Shown here piece after piece: positions 7,824-14,195 of a stretch of DNA of 20,108 bases. The stretch is from a virus. Position 1 is the stretch's first letter. Every line of letters starts with the position of its first letter. The notes under the pieces were generated by a model, which was given only the letters and a program-made list of their open reading frames with translations, was not told the origin of the DNA and ran no database searches. The translations under genes and the position numbers were made by a program. The stretch covers positions 1 to 20,108 of IMG/VR virus record IMGVR_UViG_3300030108_001866. One strand, given 5' to 3'.

Positions 7824-9676
7824 TGCTGCGAGTTCTATTCGCAGTTTTTTTACTGCTACCATTACCTTTATATGCTAATGAAAACAATACAGATACTTCA
7901 GATACTACTACCACTACTACTACTAGCACTACTACTACTACTATCCCAGGAGAAACAGAAGAGGTAGAAACCTTTGATAATTCTGATACAGAGCCTGAAC
8001 AAACTACTGATATAGAATTACCTGAAGATGAGTTAAATATTTCAGGGAACGAAGTAGAAAATAACATACAGATAGATGATGAGCATAGTAATGGTGATTG
8101 GTCTTGTTGTGGTATGACAGATTTTCACATGAACTTACACTATCAACAACATGGTAATGATAGTAACGACTATACATTTACATTACCTGAAACAACTACA
8201 GTAGATGAAGAAGAACTAGAGATAGAAATATATGAAGTAGGTTTTAGAATTGGTGCTTTGAACAATGATGGCACTGTGGAATACACACATACAGATGAAA
8301 CTACTCAGACAAATGTATTAGAAGGACAAAGTAATAGTAATGTACAGACAATGTATGAAGATATTGTATACAATATTTACGATACTTTAGATACTTTTAT
8401 AGAAAGTTTTACAATAACTATAAATGACTGGTCATTGTTAGATGACATATCTTTTAAATACATTACTCCTACTACTACAACTACAACTTTGCCACCACCT
8501 CCACCACCTGAACCTGCACCTGAAGAAATAATTGTAGATGTAAAAGTAAAAGGTGTAGATAAAACTTATACACAGGCAGATGTTAATGATGGAACTGTAG
8601 ATAGAGATACAGAAAGAGTATCTAATCAAGAAAATTATGGTTGTTATATGACTGATGCACAAATACAGCGTGGTGACTGTGATATAGTTGAAGAAGATGA
8701 AGAACGAGATACCAAAGAAGAGCTTCCTGATGATGATGATATGGTACTTGACCTGGAGTCTGAAGATGAAGTGGAAGAACTTGAACCTATCAAAGAAGAA
8801 GATATTGTTGAAGAGAAGTTTGAGATTGACCTTGAGGAGCTTGAAGAAGAGTTTAAGTTTGAAGAAGAAGATTTTAAATTAGAAGAAATAATTATAGTTA
8901 TTGAGGAAGAGGTTATAGAGGATGAGTTGGACGAAGAGGTACTACGAGATGACGACATCAGAGAGGAAACAATTCAAGAAAAAGATGTCCAAGACGAAGT
9001 TATACAGAAAGTAGAAGTACTTAAAGAAGATATTGAAGAAGAACTTACAGAAGAAGAAGTAGCTTTAGAAGTAGCAGAGATAGAAGAAGTTGTAGAAATT
9101 CCTATCGTAGAAGAAGATGCAACAGAAGAAGAAGTTGCTGAAGCAATAGAAGAATATGTAGAAGAATTAGAAACAGAAGAAGTCATTGAAGTTCTTGAAG
9201 AGGTCAATGATATTGGTGTGCAGGAACTAGAAAATGTATCAGAAGAAGTACAAGAAGTTATCCAAGCAGTAGTAGAGGAAGCTATTGAAGACGTAGAAGA
9301 ACTTACAGAAGAGCAAGTTGCAGTCGTAGCAGAAGTATTACAAGTAGAAGAAGATGATGTTGAAATTATTGCTGAAGCCGTTAAAGAAGATGAAGTTGTA
9401 GCTGAAGCAGTAGAAGAGTATGTAGAAAGAGCAGTAGAGAACGCAGACGTAGAGAATTACACACTTGCTGATGTTGTCACAGAGGTAACTTATGAGGCGT
9501 TCCTCAAAAATCCTGTAGAAGTTTTTGTTGATTTAGATTTTGAGGACATAAGCATAAGCACAATAGGAGATGATATGACACAAGACCAAAAAGAAAAAGC
9601 ACAAGAGGTGGTAGTCCCAGTTATTCTGACTAGAATAGCTAGTATGGCAGCTTTTGTATTTAGGAGAAGTCTATGA
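7823..9676 (+). CDS. Secreted, extremely acidic multidomain protein of unknown function, 617 aa
   Basis: A signal peptide is clear (MLRVLFAVFLLLPLPLYA, cleavage likely after residue 18). Next is a polythreonine linker (27-42), then a beta-rich domain at about 80-213 with a Cys-Cys pair (DWSCCGM) and ending WSLLDDISFKYI. A second linker of Thr and Pro follows (215-233), then a short domain with two Cys (YGCYMTDAQ, RGDCDIVEE). Residues of about 290-540 are dominated by Glu, Asp, Val and Ile, built from loose units such as EEVxEAxEEYVEE. The C-terminus (596-613) is a hydrophobic helix followed by RRSL, a possible membrane anchor. It lies between holin-like genes, with 1-nt and 4-nt overlaps. I do not recognise a family. 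Exported phage proteins of this size in a lysis cluster are unusual. Confidence 0.8.
   Translation: MLRVLFAVFLLLPLPLYANENNTDTSDTTTTTTTSTTTTTIPGETEEVETFDNSDTEPEQTTDIELPEDELNISGNEVENNIQIDDEHSNGDWSCCGMTDFHMNLHYQQHGNDSNDYTFTLPETTTVDEEELEIEIYEVGFRIGALNNDGTVEYTHTDETTQTNVLEGQSNSNVQTMYEDIVYNIYDTLDTFIESFTITINDWSLLDDISFKYITPTTTTTTLPPPPPPEPAPEEIIVDVKVKGVDKTYTQADVNDGTVDRDTERVSNQENYGCYMTDAQIQRGDCDIVEEDEERDTKEELPDDDDMVLDLESEDEVEELEPIKEEDIVEEKFEIDLEELEEEFKFEEEDFKLEEIIIVIEEEVIEDELDEEVLRDDDIREETIQEKDVQDEVIQKVEVLKEDIEEELTEEEVALEVAEIEEVVEIPIVEEDATEEEVAEAIEEYVEELETEEVIEVLEEVNDIGVQELENVSEEVQEVIQAVVEEAIEDVEELTEEQVAVVAEVLQVEEDDVEIIAEAVKEDEVVAEAVEEYVERAVENADVENYTLADVVTEVTYEAFLKNPVEVFVDLDFEDISISTIGDDMTQDQKEKAQEVVVPVILTRIASMAAFVFRRSL
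7904..7942 (+). repeat. ACT trinucleotide tract encoding a polythreonine linker
   Basis: Thirteen codons, eleven of them ACT, with one ACC and one AGC. A shorter ACT/ACA tract near 8467-8486 encodes the second linker. Such tracts can slip in replication and change linker length between relatives without breaking the frame. Confidence 0.8.
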
Positions 9677-9861
9677 TAAAAAAATTATGGAACTGGTTAG
9701 TCCAGGCAATTAAAGAAACACTAAATCTTTCGTGGACTTTAGTGGGTTTAATCATAGCCACTTTGACTTTGACTGGGAGTGCCAGGCAAATCACGGGGCT
9801 TGCCACCGTAATTACATTAGCAATATGGCTATTGACTATAGGATTTAGGAAAGGGGAATAA
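9673..9861 (+). CDS. Two-helix holin-like membrane protein, 62 aa
   Basis: A short amphipathic N-terminus (MIKKLWNWLVQAIKETLN) precedes two hydrophobic segments, about 18-35 (LSWTLVGLIIATLTLTG) and 39-57 (QITGLATVITLAIWLLTIGF), and a charged end (RKGE). Two closely spaced spans in a 62-residue protein within a lysis cluster fit a class II holin or an antiholin. No family motif is certain. The start overlaps the end of the secreted acidic protein as ATGA, showing coupled translation. Confidence 0.65.
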   Translation: MIKKLWNWLVQAIKETLNLSWTLVGLIIATLTLTGSARQITGLATVITLAIWLLTIGFRKGE

Positions 9862-9862
9862 C

Positions 9863-9901
9863 ATGGACTGTTGTGGACAAGGTTGTTGTGGAGGTAAGTA
9901 A
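9863..9901 (+). CDS. Cysteine-rich micro-ORF, 12 aa
   Basis: The frame encodes MDCCGQGCCGGK and ends in TAA directly before the ATG of the DUF5675 gene. AAGGGGA (9851-9857) gives it a good ribosome binding site at proper spacing. Two copies of TTGTTGTGGA or a near match encode the paired CCG units. Its GGA GGT codons also form the ribosome binding site of the next gene. It could be a real metal-binding or lysis-timing micropeptide, or only a leader that couples translation to the next gene. Confidence 0.4.
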   Translation: MDCCGQGCCGGK

Positions 9902-10501
9902 ATGAAATTAGATGTTGTAAGAACACAATTCGGGGAGGATGCAACTAACAGCTTATTATTTATTGATGGGGTATTTGAATGCTATGGACTCGAAGATGAA
10001 GTTAGAGATAAGAAAATTTATTCAGAGACAGCCATACCTTTAGGGGAATATGAAATAAAATTTAGAACTGTTGGAGGATTCCATACACGTACTAAGGCTC
10101 GCTACGATGCTAAGTATGGAGAAGGTTGGCACCTGGGTATGCTTGAACTACAAGATGTGCCTAACTTTGAATTTATTTTGGTGCATTCGGGGAATACAGA
10201 TGAAAGCACGGCAGGTTGTTATCTAGTGGGTAACACACAGCAAGACTTAGATGTAAGCAAAGATGGATTTATTGGCTCTAGTAGAGTAGCTTACGAAAAA
10301 ATGTATCCAAAAGTTAGAGATGCTTTAGTTGCAGGAGAAAAAGTAACAATTAAATATTCTAACGTAAATTTAGAACAGCCGTTATCTAATAAGTCAGGAC
10401 CTGAATACATGAATCCATCTGATGTACATGAAAAATTACAAGAGATAAGTGGAGAGATTCAAGTTTTGACTGCTATGCTTAAAGGTAGAATAATAAATTA
10501 G
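9902..10501 (+). CDS. DUF5675-family protein, 199 aa, probable lysis-associated function
   Basis: Residues 1-150 follow the DUF5675 pattern: a start with LDVVRTQFG and LLFIDGVFECYGLED, then TAIPLGEYEI, then DVPNFEFILVHSGN (about 86-98) and STAGCYLVG (102-110). His95 and Cys106, in an HxGN...GC setting, resemble the catalytic His/Cys layout of L,D-transpeptidase (YkuD) domains. That link is my inference. The last 45 residues (VHEKLQEISGEIQVLTAMLKG) add a helical tail. It lies directly after the Cys-rich micro-ORF and before the r1t holin, so a role in cell-wall attack is plausible. No signal peptide is present, so export would depend on a holin. Confidence 0.65.
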   Translation: MKLDVVRTQFGEDATNSLLFIDGVFECYGLEDEVRDKKIYSETAIPLGEYEIKFRTVGGFHTRTKARYDAKYGEGWHLGMLELQDVPNFEFILVHSGNTDESTAGCYLVGNTQQDLDVSKDGFIGSSRVAYEKMYPKVRDALVAGEKVTIKYSNVNLEQPLSNKSGPEYMNPSDVHEKLQEISGEIQVLTAMLKGRIIN

Positions 10502-10511
10502 GAGATTATAA

Positions 10512-10721
10512 ATGAGTGCAGACCTTAAAGACATGCTAGAACGTACCGGATGGACTTTCATTGAGGCTTTCATCGGAGCGTTAACAGTTGCTCCCTTGGT
10601 CGGTGTTGACGCAGAAGTTATACAACTTGCTGCTCTTGCCGGTGGTGGTGCAGCTTTAGCAGTAGTTAAGACCTATGCTAAAAAACAAATCGGTGGAAAC
10701 TCAGCATCAGTCAGCAAATAA
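10512..10721 (+). CDS. Phage holin, r1t type, 69 aa
   Basis: The sequence begins DLKDMLERTGWTFIEAFIGALTVAPLVG and continues VIQLAALAGGGAALAVVKTYAKKQIGG. The LERxxWTFIxAFxGAL motif, a second small-residue helix and a basic end match the phage r1t holin family, frequent in phages of Gram-positive bacteria and especially actinophages. Holins assemble in the membrane and trigger lysis. A clear AGGAG ribosome binding site sits 7 nt before the ATG, just behind the stop of the DUF5675 gene. Confidence 0.8.
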   Translation: MSADLKDMLERTGWTFIEAFIGALTVAPLVGVDAEVIQLAALAGGGAALAVVKTYAKKQIGGNSASVSK

Positions 10722-10789
10722 TTTAATTAAATACACGGTTTCTACGTAAACCCCTATAGACTGTCAGTAACAGGGCTAAAGGAGGTTTT

Positions 10790-11968
10790 ATGCCTAAGAA
10801 AAAAAAGCTATCCTCAGAAGAGTTAGGTAATAACTTTTATAAATCAGGGTGGCAACCAGGTTATGAAATAGATGAAGTAACTGGTTTAGGAGAAATCACA
10901 CACGTTGGAAACGACCCCAACTATCAATCAAAGTATGATGAGATATTAAAAGAATGGGGTTTTAATCCTGACCACTATGAAATAGATGGTCAAGTTCGTG
11001 CCAGTTCATGGCAGACACAACTGAAAGGTGGCAGGGTAGAAACATTCTATGCTTTCAAAGGTCTTGTCCGTAAAAAGAAACCAGGACACGACAAATATTT
11101 CAAAGAACTATTTAAGAAAGCCAGTAAGAAAGTACCTGTCAAAAAGTATGACAAAGGTGGAGACACAGCATTCATGTTCTTTTGTTCTGACTGGCAGCTA
11201 GGAAAAAAAGATTACGGTGTTGAAAACACTATTAAAAGATACGACATTGCTTTACAAGATGCAGTGCAGAGAATCAAGGAGCTGCGTAAAACAAACGTAG
11301 AGATAGATGAAATATATATAGCAGGAATGGGAGACCTTACAGAAAACTGTTATGGATTCTATGACTCGCAGGCATTTAACATTGAGCTTACATTAGTAGA
11401 ACAATACGCACTAGCTAGAAGTATGCTTATGAAAACTATTGATACATTTTTACCACTTGCAAATCGTATTGTACTTTGTGGTGTTCCTGGTAATCATGGC
11501 GAAACTTCTAGGTCAAGTAAAGGACAAGTCACAACTAACAGACTAGACAACTCAGATACAATGCACTTGCAAATATGTAAAGAAATTATGTCTGCTAACC
11601 CTGAAAGGTATGGACACGTAGAAGTAAATATACCGGAGGGTTTCCATCAGAACATTACCGTCAAAGGTAAGACTGTTGCTATGACACATGGACACATGAG
11701 TTCAGGTGGAGGTAACGCAGAAGCAAAGATAGAGTCGTGGTGGAAAGGTCAGATGTATGGCTTCTTACCACCAGGAGATGCTGAGATACTTGTGACTGCT
11801 CACTATCATCATTTTAGAAGTAAGCAGCAGGGAGATAGAACTTGGTTTCAATGTCCTAGCTTAGATAAGTCTATTGATTTTACTGCTAGAACTGGTATGT
11901 GGTCCCACCCTGGAGTTCTTACCTTTACGATTAGTAATAAAGGATGGGACAACCTTAAGATATTATGA
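10790..11968 (+). CDS. Calcineurin-like metallophosphoesterase, 392 aa
   Basis: Metal-site motifs appear in the right order: D134-W-Q136 (SDWQLG), GDLTEN (181-186), GNHGE (234-238), MTHGH (299-302) and AHYHH (337-341). These place it in the calcineurin-like phosphoesterase fold, whose phage members include Mre11/SbcD-like nucleases and DNA-end processing enzymes. Motif I has Gln where His is usual. The first 120 residues are a basic, lineage-specific region (GNDPNYQSKYDEILKEWGF; FYAFKGLVRKKK). A strong AAAGGAGGT precedes the ATG. It is the last rightward gene, and its stop overlaps that of the leftward 89-aa gene by 6 nt. Substrate is unknown. Confidence 0.8.
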   Translation: MPKKKKLSSEELGNNFYKSGWQPGYEIDEVTGLGEITHVGNDPNYQSKYDEILKEWGFNPDHYEIDGQVRASSWQTQLKGGRVETFYAFKGLVRKKKPGHDKYFKELFKKASKKVPVKKYDKGGDTAFMFFCSDWQLGKKDYGVENTIKRYDIALQDAVQRIKELRKTNVEIDEIYIAGMGDLTENCYGFYDSQAFNIELTLVEQYALARSMLMKTIDTFLPLANRIVLCGVPGNHGETSRSSKGQVTTNRLDNSDTMHLQICKEIMSANPERYGHVEVNIPEGFHQNITVKGKTVAMTHGHMSSGGGNAEAKIESWWKGQMYGFLPPGDAEILVTAHYHHFRSKQQGDRTWFQCPSLDKSIDFTARTGMWSHPGVLTFTISNKGWDNLKIL

Positions 11969-12232
11969 ACAGTATTGAGCAGCTTGATATTCTTTTATAG
12001 TATTTTGATAACGTAGTTTGGCTTTGTTGTAATCGTCAACATTTTTGTCAGGAAACAAAACATAATCTTGTAGCTCTACATTAATACCGAAATCATAATA
12101 TTTAGCTTGATTATATTTAGCTTTGTTTTGATTACACCTCTCGCAATACATAAACCAGTTGTGCCATTTCTTTTTATAAGCTGCATTTGGATTACCAAAG
12201 TCTTTACCTTTGACTGTAAATTTATGTCTCAT
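11963..12232 (-). CDS. Hypothetical protein with one CxxC, 89 aa
   Basis: No family is recognised. The protein is basic in its N-terminal half (VKGKDFGNPNAAYKKKWHNW), has a single CERC motif near residue 30, many Tyr and Asn, and a helical C-terminus (YNKAKLRYQNTIKEYQ). A lone CxxC is not enough to claim a zinc finger. It starts within a TAATG overlap with the upstream 134-aa gene and is the second and last gene of the transcription unit driven by the element at 12667-12698. Its stop lies inside the 3' end of the opposite phosphoesterase gene. Confidence 0.65.
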   Translation of the reverse strand: MRHKFTVKGKDFGNPNAAYKKKWHNWFMYCERCNQNKAKYNQAKYYDFGINVELQDYVLFPDKNVDDYNKAKLRYQNTIKEYQAAQYCS

Positions 12233-12636
12233 TAAACACTCTCCTTTTGTTTTTTAATTTCAGCTTGTACTTCTTGCAAAACTTGAATTGCAAAATCAAT
12301 ATCTTTAACAAGCAAACTTAAATCTTCTCTGTTGCGTCTTACTGATAGTTTGACAAATGGATAGTTTGTGTCCCCGGTAAATAAATCATGTGATTCAAGA
12401 ACATCAGAATAATTACCTCGCAAATCCCAAATAGAAATTGTATCTTCATTTCTTTCAATGGTATGACCATGTAATTTATCTTTGTTTATTTGTCTAGCAA
12501 TTCTGACACTAGCTAATTCTTTTTCAGTTCCTAATTTTAATTTGTACTTTTTATAATACATCGCATTAAACTTAGGATGCTTGGCTAACAACTTGTTAGC
12601 TAGTGTGTCTTTTGTTATTGATTTATGTTTAGGCAT
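12232..12636 (-). CDS. Hypothetical basic protein, 134 aa
   Basis: No family is recognised. The first half is strongly basic (MPKHKSITKDTLANKLLAKHP; YYKKYKLKLGTEKELASVRIARQ), and the end is a probable coiled coil (DLSLLVKDIDFAIQVLQEVQAEIKKQ). A nucleic-acid contact is possible from charge alone. It has a clear AAAGGAG ribosome binding site and lies 30 nt downstream of a TGTAACC-N17-GTCTAAGT element, so it opens the leftmost leftward transcription unit. Confidence 0.75.
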   Translation of the reverse strand: MPKHKSITKDTLANKLLAKHPKFNAMYYKKYKLKLGTEKELASVRIARQINKDKLHGHTIERNEDTISIWDLRGNYSDVLESHDLFTGDTNYPFVKLSVRRNREDLSLLVKDIDFAIQVLQEVQAEIKKQKESV

Positions 12637-12666
12637 ATTTTACTCCTTTGTTTTTATGCTTACGAT

Positions 12667-12698
12667 ACTTAGACTCTTTTGGTTTCAAAAAGGTTACA
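12667..12698 (-). promoter_or_regulatory. ECF-like bipartite promoter, copy A
   Basis: Read on the minus strand, TGTAACC (12698-12692), 17 nt, then GTCTAAGT (12674-12667). The start codon at 12636 follows after a 30-nt leader with ACAAAGGAG. An A20 tract (T20 on the plus strand) lies directly upstream of the -35-like box. It is one of six copies with identical spacing. Confidence 0.8.
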
Positions 12699-12700
12699 TC

Positions 12701-12720
12701 TTTTTTTTTTTTTTTTTTTT
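12701..12720. repeat. T20 homopolymer
   Basis: Twenty consecutive T on the plus strand, A20 on the minus strand. It fills most of the gap between the SET gene stop and the -35-like box of promoter copy A. It may act as an UP-like element, or its length may reflect polymerase slippage or sequencing error. Confidence 0.9.
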
Positions 12721-12722
12721 GA

Positions 12723-13028
12723 TTAGTTCGTAAGGTCTAAGTTATACATCGTATATCTAAGGGTAAGTTCTTCTCCTGGTTCAATATCTTTTGCTGCAGT
12801 TAGATACTTGTAACCATCCATATCTACTGTCTTACAATTAGGTGTCTCATCGTGATTTACAAAACCACCTAAAGGAGTTCTAATATATCTGTTAGGAAAT
12901 CTACTGTCTTCCACATGTGATATTCCTAAACTATATCCTTTGTTTATATGTGTGACACAGAACAAACCTAGTCCGTCTATGTCTGACACTCTAATTGTTA
13001 CGCAATCCGGTAACGGTTTATAGTGCAT
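12723..13028 (-). CDS. Minimal SET-domain protein (probable protein lysine methyltransferase), 101 aa
   Basis: SET domains transfer a methyl group from S-adenosylmethionine to lysine side chains. The hallmarks are in order: DGLGLFCVTHINKG (18-31) for the first SET strand and cofactor contact, GGFVNHDETPNC (54-65) with the conserved Asn-His and Pro-Asn-Cys, and DIEPGEELTLRY (81-92) with the catalytic Tyr92. There is no post-SET cysteine cluster and no extra domain, so it is about the size of the minimal chlorovirus vSET (recollection). It starts 11 nt inside the end of the upstream 66-aa gene, with only a weak ribosome binding site. It ends the long leftward operon after the annealing protein. 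The target is unknown and could be a host or phage DNA-binding protein. Confidence 0.85.
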   Translation of the reverse strand: MHYKPLPDCVTIRVSDIDGLGLFCVTHINKGYSLGISHVEDSRFPNRYIRTPLGGFVNHDETPNCKTVDMDGYKYLTAAKDIEPGEELTLRYTMYNLDLTN

Positions 13029-13218
13029 TCTTTAGTTTGTTTATTGCAAATACAGCATTTTGTTTATTAACATTTTTTCTTCTTAAATATAATCTTGCCT
13101 CTTTAGCAATCTCATGCTTGCCTTTATTTTCTAATTCCTTTGCTAAGGTTTTAATAAAATCAATTTGAGCTTGTGAGATAGGTGTTGAATTATAATACAC
13201 ATGTGTACTTAATTTCAC
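13018..13218 (-). CDS. Stand-alone paralogue of the annealing protein C-terminal domain, 66 aa, GTG start
   Basis: Residues from about ISQAQIDFIKTLAKELENKG to INKLKNAL align along their whole length with the last 55 residues of the upstream Rad52-type protein (MTEAQQNFLEGLINQAIDKG ... INKLKKEL). Both keep AQ-F-L, KG, EA--YL and INKLK. The frame could be extended to a TTG at 13248, but the GTG at 13218 overlaps the upstream TGA as GTGA and has a weak GAAAGAG before it, so I prefer it. The fold is probably a small helical domain. A role as regulator or partner of the annealing protein is an inference from homology and adjacency. Confidence 0.75.
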   Translation of the reverse strand: MKLSTHVYYNSTPISQAQIDFIKTLAKELENKGKHEIAKEARLYLRRKNVNKQNAVFAINKLKNAL

Positions 13219-14195
13219 TTTAACTCTTTCTTTAATTTGTTTATCCAATCACTACAAGATACTTTACCTGTATTGTCTGAGTTCAAGTATTGTTTTGCCT
13301 CGGCTGCAAGTGCGTCAAGTCCTTTGTCAATTGCTTGATTAATCAAACCCTCTAAGAAATTTTGTTGTGCTTCTGTCATAGGGTCTGCTTCTTTACCTGC
13401 TTTCCAATCATCGTTACTAAAGTCCATGTCTTTCTCCTTATCTGTTATTTCTGTAACGTTATCAAGATTCTCAATAATCCTATTTACAACAGGCTCATTG
13501 TTCTTTCTCTCTTCAAACGTTTCCTTGTTCTTATCTATGTACGAATCAACTAAATCTAAAAATGTTTTTATGTCTGCATCTTCCCATTTAGTTATGTCAT
13601 CTTTCTTTGTTTTAATTACTGCCCTGTTGTAACAATCTTTGTAACATCTTGCTGCAAAGTTCTTGTCATCGTTACAACTTACTAGCACCATTTCTTTTAA
13701 CTGATTCACAGTAATCCTTGGTTTAGAATGGGGTGTCCCAGTCTCTTGTGCTACTTTTTTTTTAGGCTCTTCCTGTACAGGTGCAGCACTTACATTGTAT
13801 TCCTCTTCGCTCATGTCTTGTTCCCATAACTCAAGACCAATACCAAGTCTCATGCAACATCTTTTAAGTGCATCTGATTCTGCATCTTTAATAAGTTCGC
13901 CCTCAGATTTTTTACCATTTAAGAATTGATTTATAGCTGTCGGCTCTACGTCTCCTACGTGAGTGACACTTTTACCGTCTACTACCAATGTACATCTTGC
14001 ACCTATGACGTGTCCTGCTTGTCCTTTAATGACTTCGACAGTATCAAAACTGTCAAACAATCCACTCTCCACCAGTCTTCTTGTATAGATATGGTGTGGT
14101 ACGTAGTCTCCAAATCCTGCAGGATTCTTTTTGACTACTGATTTAGCAAATGGTTTTTTTAAATCATCCCATTTCTTTTTCTTGCTCTCGCTCAT
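13215..14195 (-). CDS. Rad52-superfamily single-strand DNA annealing protein, 326 aa
   Basis: Residues of about 30-125 carry the Rad52/Sak-type core: YVPHHIYTRRLVESGLFDSF, a strand-turn region (GARCTLVVDGKSVTHVGDVEP) and the helix DALKRCCMRLGIGLELW (108-124), the most diagnostic stretch. Such proteins coat single strands and anneal them in phage recombination and replication. Residues 126-265 form a long charged linker. Residues 271-326 are a small helical domain that is duplicated as the next gene. The start abuts the upstream stop (TAA ATG). A strong AAGGAG ahead of Met257 could allow separate synthesis of the C-terminal domain. Confidence 0.8.
   Translation of the reverse strand: MSESKKKKWDDLKKPFAKSVVKKNPAGFGDYVPHHIYTRRLVESGLFDSFDTVEVIKGQAGHVIGARCTLVVDGKSVTHVGDVEPTAINQFLNGKKSEGELIKDAESDALKRCCMRLGIGLELWEQDMSEEEYNVSAAPVQEEPKKKVAQETGTPHSKPRITVNQLKEMVLVSCNDDKNFAARCYKDCYNRAVIKTKKDDITKWEDADIKTFLDLVDSYIDKNKETFEERKNNEPVVNRIIENLDNVTEITDKEKDMDFSNDDWKAGKEADPMTEAQQNFLEGLINQAIDKGLDALAAEAKQYLNSDNTGKVSCSDWINKLKKELK
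13427..13439 (-). promoter_or_regulatory. Internal ribosome binding site within the annealing gene
   Basis: On the minus strand AAGGAG (13439-13434) lies 6 nt before the ATG of Met257. Initiation here would give a 70-residue product (13215-13427) holding only the C-terminal domain, the same unit that the next gene encodes alone. The AAG GAG also encodes Lys-Glu, so chance cannot be excluded. Confidence 0.4.

Noticed and set aside
8644-9207. Serine-rich reading frames on the minus strand under the acidic region
   Set aside because: They are the complement of Glu/Asp codon runs (GAA, GAT to TTC, ATC) and have no ribosome binding sites.
10735-10789. Promoter or terminator before the phosphoesterase gene
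   Set aside because: TATAGA (10755-10760) and a weak CTGT/ACAG stem are present, but no convincing -35, T-tract or copy of either promoter class is seen.
12701-12720. T20 as the tract of an intrinsic terminator
   Set aside because: It reads as T only on the plus strand, where no gene ends here and no GC stem precedes it. For the leftward genes it is an A-run.
13018-13248. Longer TTG-started version of the 66-aa paralogue gene
   Set aside because: The GTG at 13218 overlaps the upstream stop as GTGA. The extra ten codons only repeat the end of the upstream gene in another frame.
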